From Liquorilactobacillus mali (GTDB lineage: Bacteria; Bacillota; Bacilli; Lactobacillales; Lactobacillaceae), in NCBI RefSeq assembly GCF_001437155.1, contig NZ_JQAR01000001.1, positions 1 through 64,000 of the forward strand: a stretch of 64,000 bases of DNA. The letters are read 5' to 3'. A model generated the notes under the pieces. The model worked only from the letters and a program-made list of their open reading frames with translations. It had not been told where the DNA came from and searched no databases. Positions 63,125-64,000 of the stretch are shown one piece after another (positions within the stretch are counted from its first letter, which is position 1; each line of letters begins with the position of its first letter). The position numbers and the translations under genes were made by a program.

Positions 63125-64000
63125 TTGAAGTTTCTTAGAAAGACAAGTAAAAAAAGGCAAACAAAGAAATCACAGACACCCTTTAGACTGAACTTTCTTT
63201 TTGTTATTGTTTTTTTGCTTTTTGCTGCCTTGATTTGGCAGTTGGCATATCTCCAAATTGTTAACGGGACTAAGTTTGAATCTGAAATCAGCAGTACAGA
63301 TACACAAACTGAAACCGGAAGTGTTCAGCGTGGGATGATTTACGATTCAACTGGGAAAGTATTAGTCTCAAATAGTGCATCACGAGCGATTACATATACA
63401 AAGCCATTGTCTGTTACTTCGAAACAGATGTATCAAATTGCTAATGAACTCGTTAAATATGTCAAGATAGATACTAGTACATTAACAACGTCAATGAAAT
63501 CTGATTACTACCTTGGGAGTGAAAAAAATCTTAAAGCTGTTAATAATGAATTAAAAAAACAGATATCTAAGTTTTCAAGCCTGAGTGGAACAGAGACTTA
63601 CAAGGCCGAAGTGGCTTATGTGAAAAAACACAAGTTGGCGGCGAATTTAACAAGCAAACAAAAACAAGCAGCAGTCGTTTACTCGAAGATGAGTGGGGCA
63701 TATGCGCTTTCGACGGTGTATTTGAAGTATGAAGATGTTAGTGATAGTGAGATGGCAGAAGTCGGAGAAAACCTTTCTCAGATGCCAGGTGTAAAGATTG
63801 GCACAAGCTGGTCGAGAAGCTATCCAAATGGTAGTTCTGTCAAGAGTGTCATTGGGACTGTAACAAGTAAAAAACAAGGACTTCCAAGCGACCAGTTGAG
63901 TGAACTTTTAGCAGAAGGATACGCAAGAGATGACAGTGTCGGCTCAAGTTACATTGAATCTCAATATGAAAATGTATTAAAAGGCACAAAATCAGTTACA
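63125..64000 (+). CDS. Class B penicillin-binding protein (PBP2b-like), 3' end outside the window
   Basis: The first 292 codons are visible without a stop. A basic cytoplasmic start (MKFLRKTSKKRQTKKS) precedes one membrane helix (LNFLFVIVFLLFAALIWQLA) and YLQIVNGTKFE. The pedestal domain opens with VQRGMIYDSTGKVL, the usual N-terminal signature of class B PBPs. It is probably the elongasome transpeptidase PBP2b/PbpA. The start is TTG 63125 with GTGAGGG eight bases upstream. The transpeptidase domain lies beyond base 64000, so it is only partly described. Confidence 0.9.
   Translation, partial: MKFLRKTSKKRQTKKSQTPFRLNFLFVIVFLLFAALIWQLAYLQIVNGTKFESEISSTDTQTETGSVQRGMIYDSTGKVLVSNSASRAITYTKPLSVTSKQMYQIANELVKYVKIDTSTLTTSMKSDYYLGSEKNLKAVNNELKKQISKFSSLSGTETYKAEVAYVKKHKLAANLTSKQKQAAVVYSKMSGAYALSTVYLKYEDVSDSEMAEVGENLSQMPGVKIGTSWSRSYPNGSSVKSVIGTVTSKKQGLPSDQLSELLAEGYARDDSVGSSYIESQYENVLKGTKSVT

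Overview
This window is an AT-rich, densely coding chromosomal segment of a low-GC Gram-positive bacterium. It is almost certainly from the family Lactobacillaceae. Pointers are PepV dipeptidase, an SMK-box (SAM-III) riboswitch before metK, T-boxes before leuS and thrS, the L20 leader before infC, DnaB/DnaI, EcsAB, SftA, OatA-like and YfhO proteins, and a fused GlnPH transporter. The general look fits the Ligilactobacillus/Liquorilactobacillus side of the family, but the species cannot be fixed from the sequence alone. I see no IS element, prophage, CRISPR array, restriction system or secretion system. Most of the window is housekeeping backbone.

Layout. 1-6862: end of a tRNA-Asp, riboswitch-controlled metK, T-box-controlled leuS, a MurJ/YtgP-type flippase and RsuA. 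6863-14500: nnrD and pepV diverge, followed by a looser stretch of small unknown genes (9685-11399), a UspA protein, an esterase, lipoprotein foldase PrsA, a membrane-anchored coiled-coil protein and a HIT protein. 14640-25018: ecsAB, ytmP, trmB, ytpP, ytpR, sftA, murC, a hotdog protein and a BI-1 family membrane protein. 25164-34399: DNA replication and repair (polA, mutM, coaE, nrdR, dnaB, dnaI), then T-box-controlled thrS. 34403-35804: L20-leader-controlled infC-rpmI-rplT. 36048-42422: the conserved ribosome-assembly/NAD run yqeG-yqeH-yhbY-nadD-yqeK-rsfS-yqeM-tmcAL, then yceD-rpmF. 42587-49284: engB, a MazG-like protein, an S66 peptidase, a tiny basic protein, glutamine transport (glnPH-glnQ) and uvrC. 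49285-64000: a cation efflux protein, obgE, an OatA-like acyltransferase, an unknown gene, rnz, SDR, LapA, recJ, apt, a KtrA-like RCK protein, YfhO, and the 5' part of a class B penicillin-binding protein cut by the window end.

Regulation by RNA is unusually visible: one SAM riboswitch that hides the metK ribosome-binding site, two tRNA-sensing T-boxes, an L20 autoregulatory leader, a non-ATG start for infC, and two extra hairpins between rpmI and rplT. Many gene starts had to be moved from the longest frame to a start with a proper ribosome-binding site, several of them TTG or GTG (metK, recJ, yqeK, the esterase, the final PBP).

The least expected signal is a dispersed non-coding repeat family. 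Seven clear copies (near 4.2, 7.0, 17.5, 23.65, 35.9, 47.3 and 60.15 kb) and one doubtful copy (59.4 kb) lie strictly between genes, in both orientations. All share a long hairpin centred on a TAACTTTTGA-like core, and the hairpin appears to serve as the local transcription terminator. At least four copies also carry a related extension of about 100 bp on one side of the hairpin, so the full-length unit is roughly 130-170 bp. It contains no gene and looks like a MITE-like or BOX-like element adopted as a terminator.
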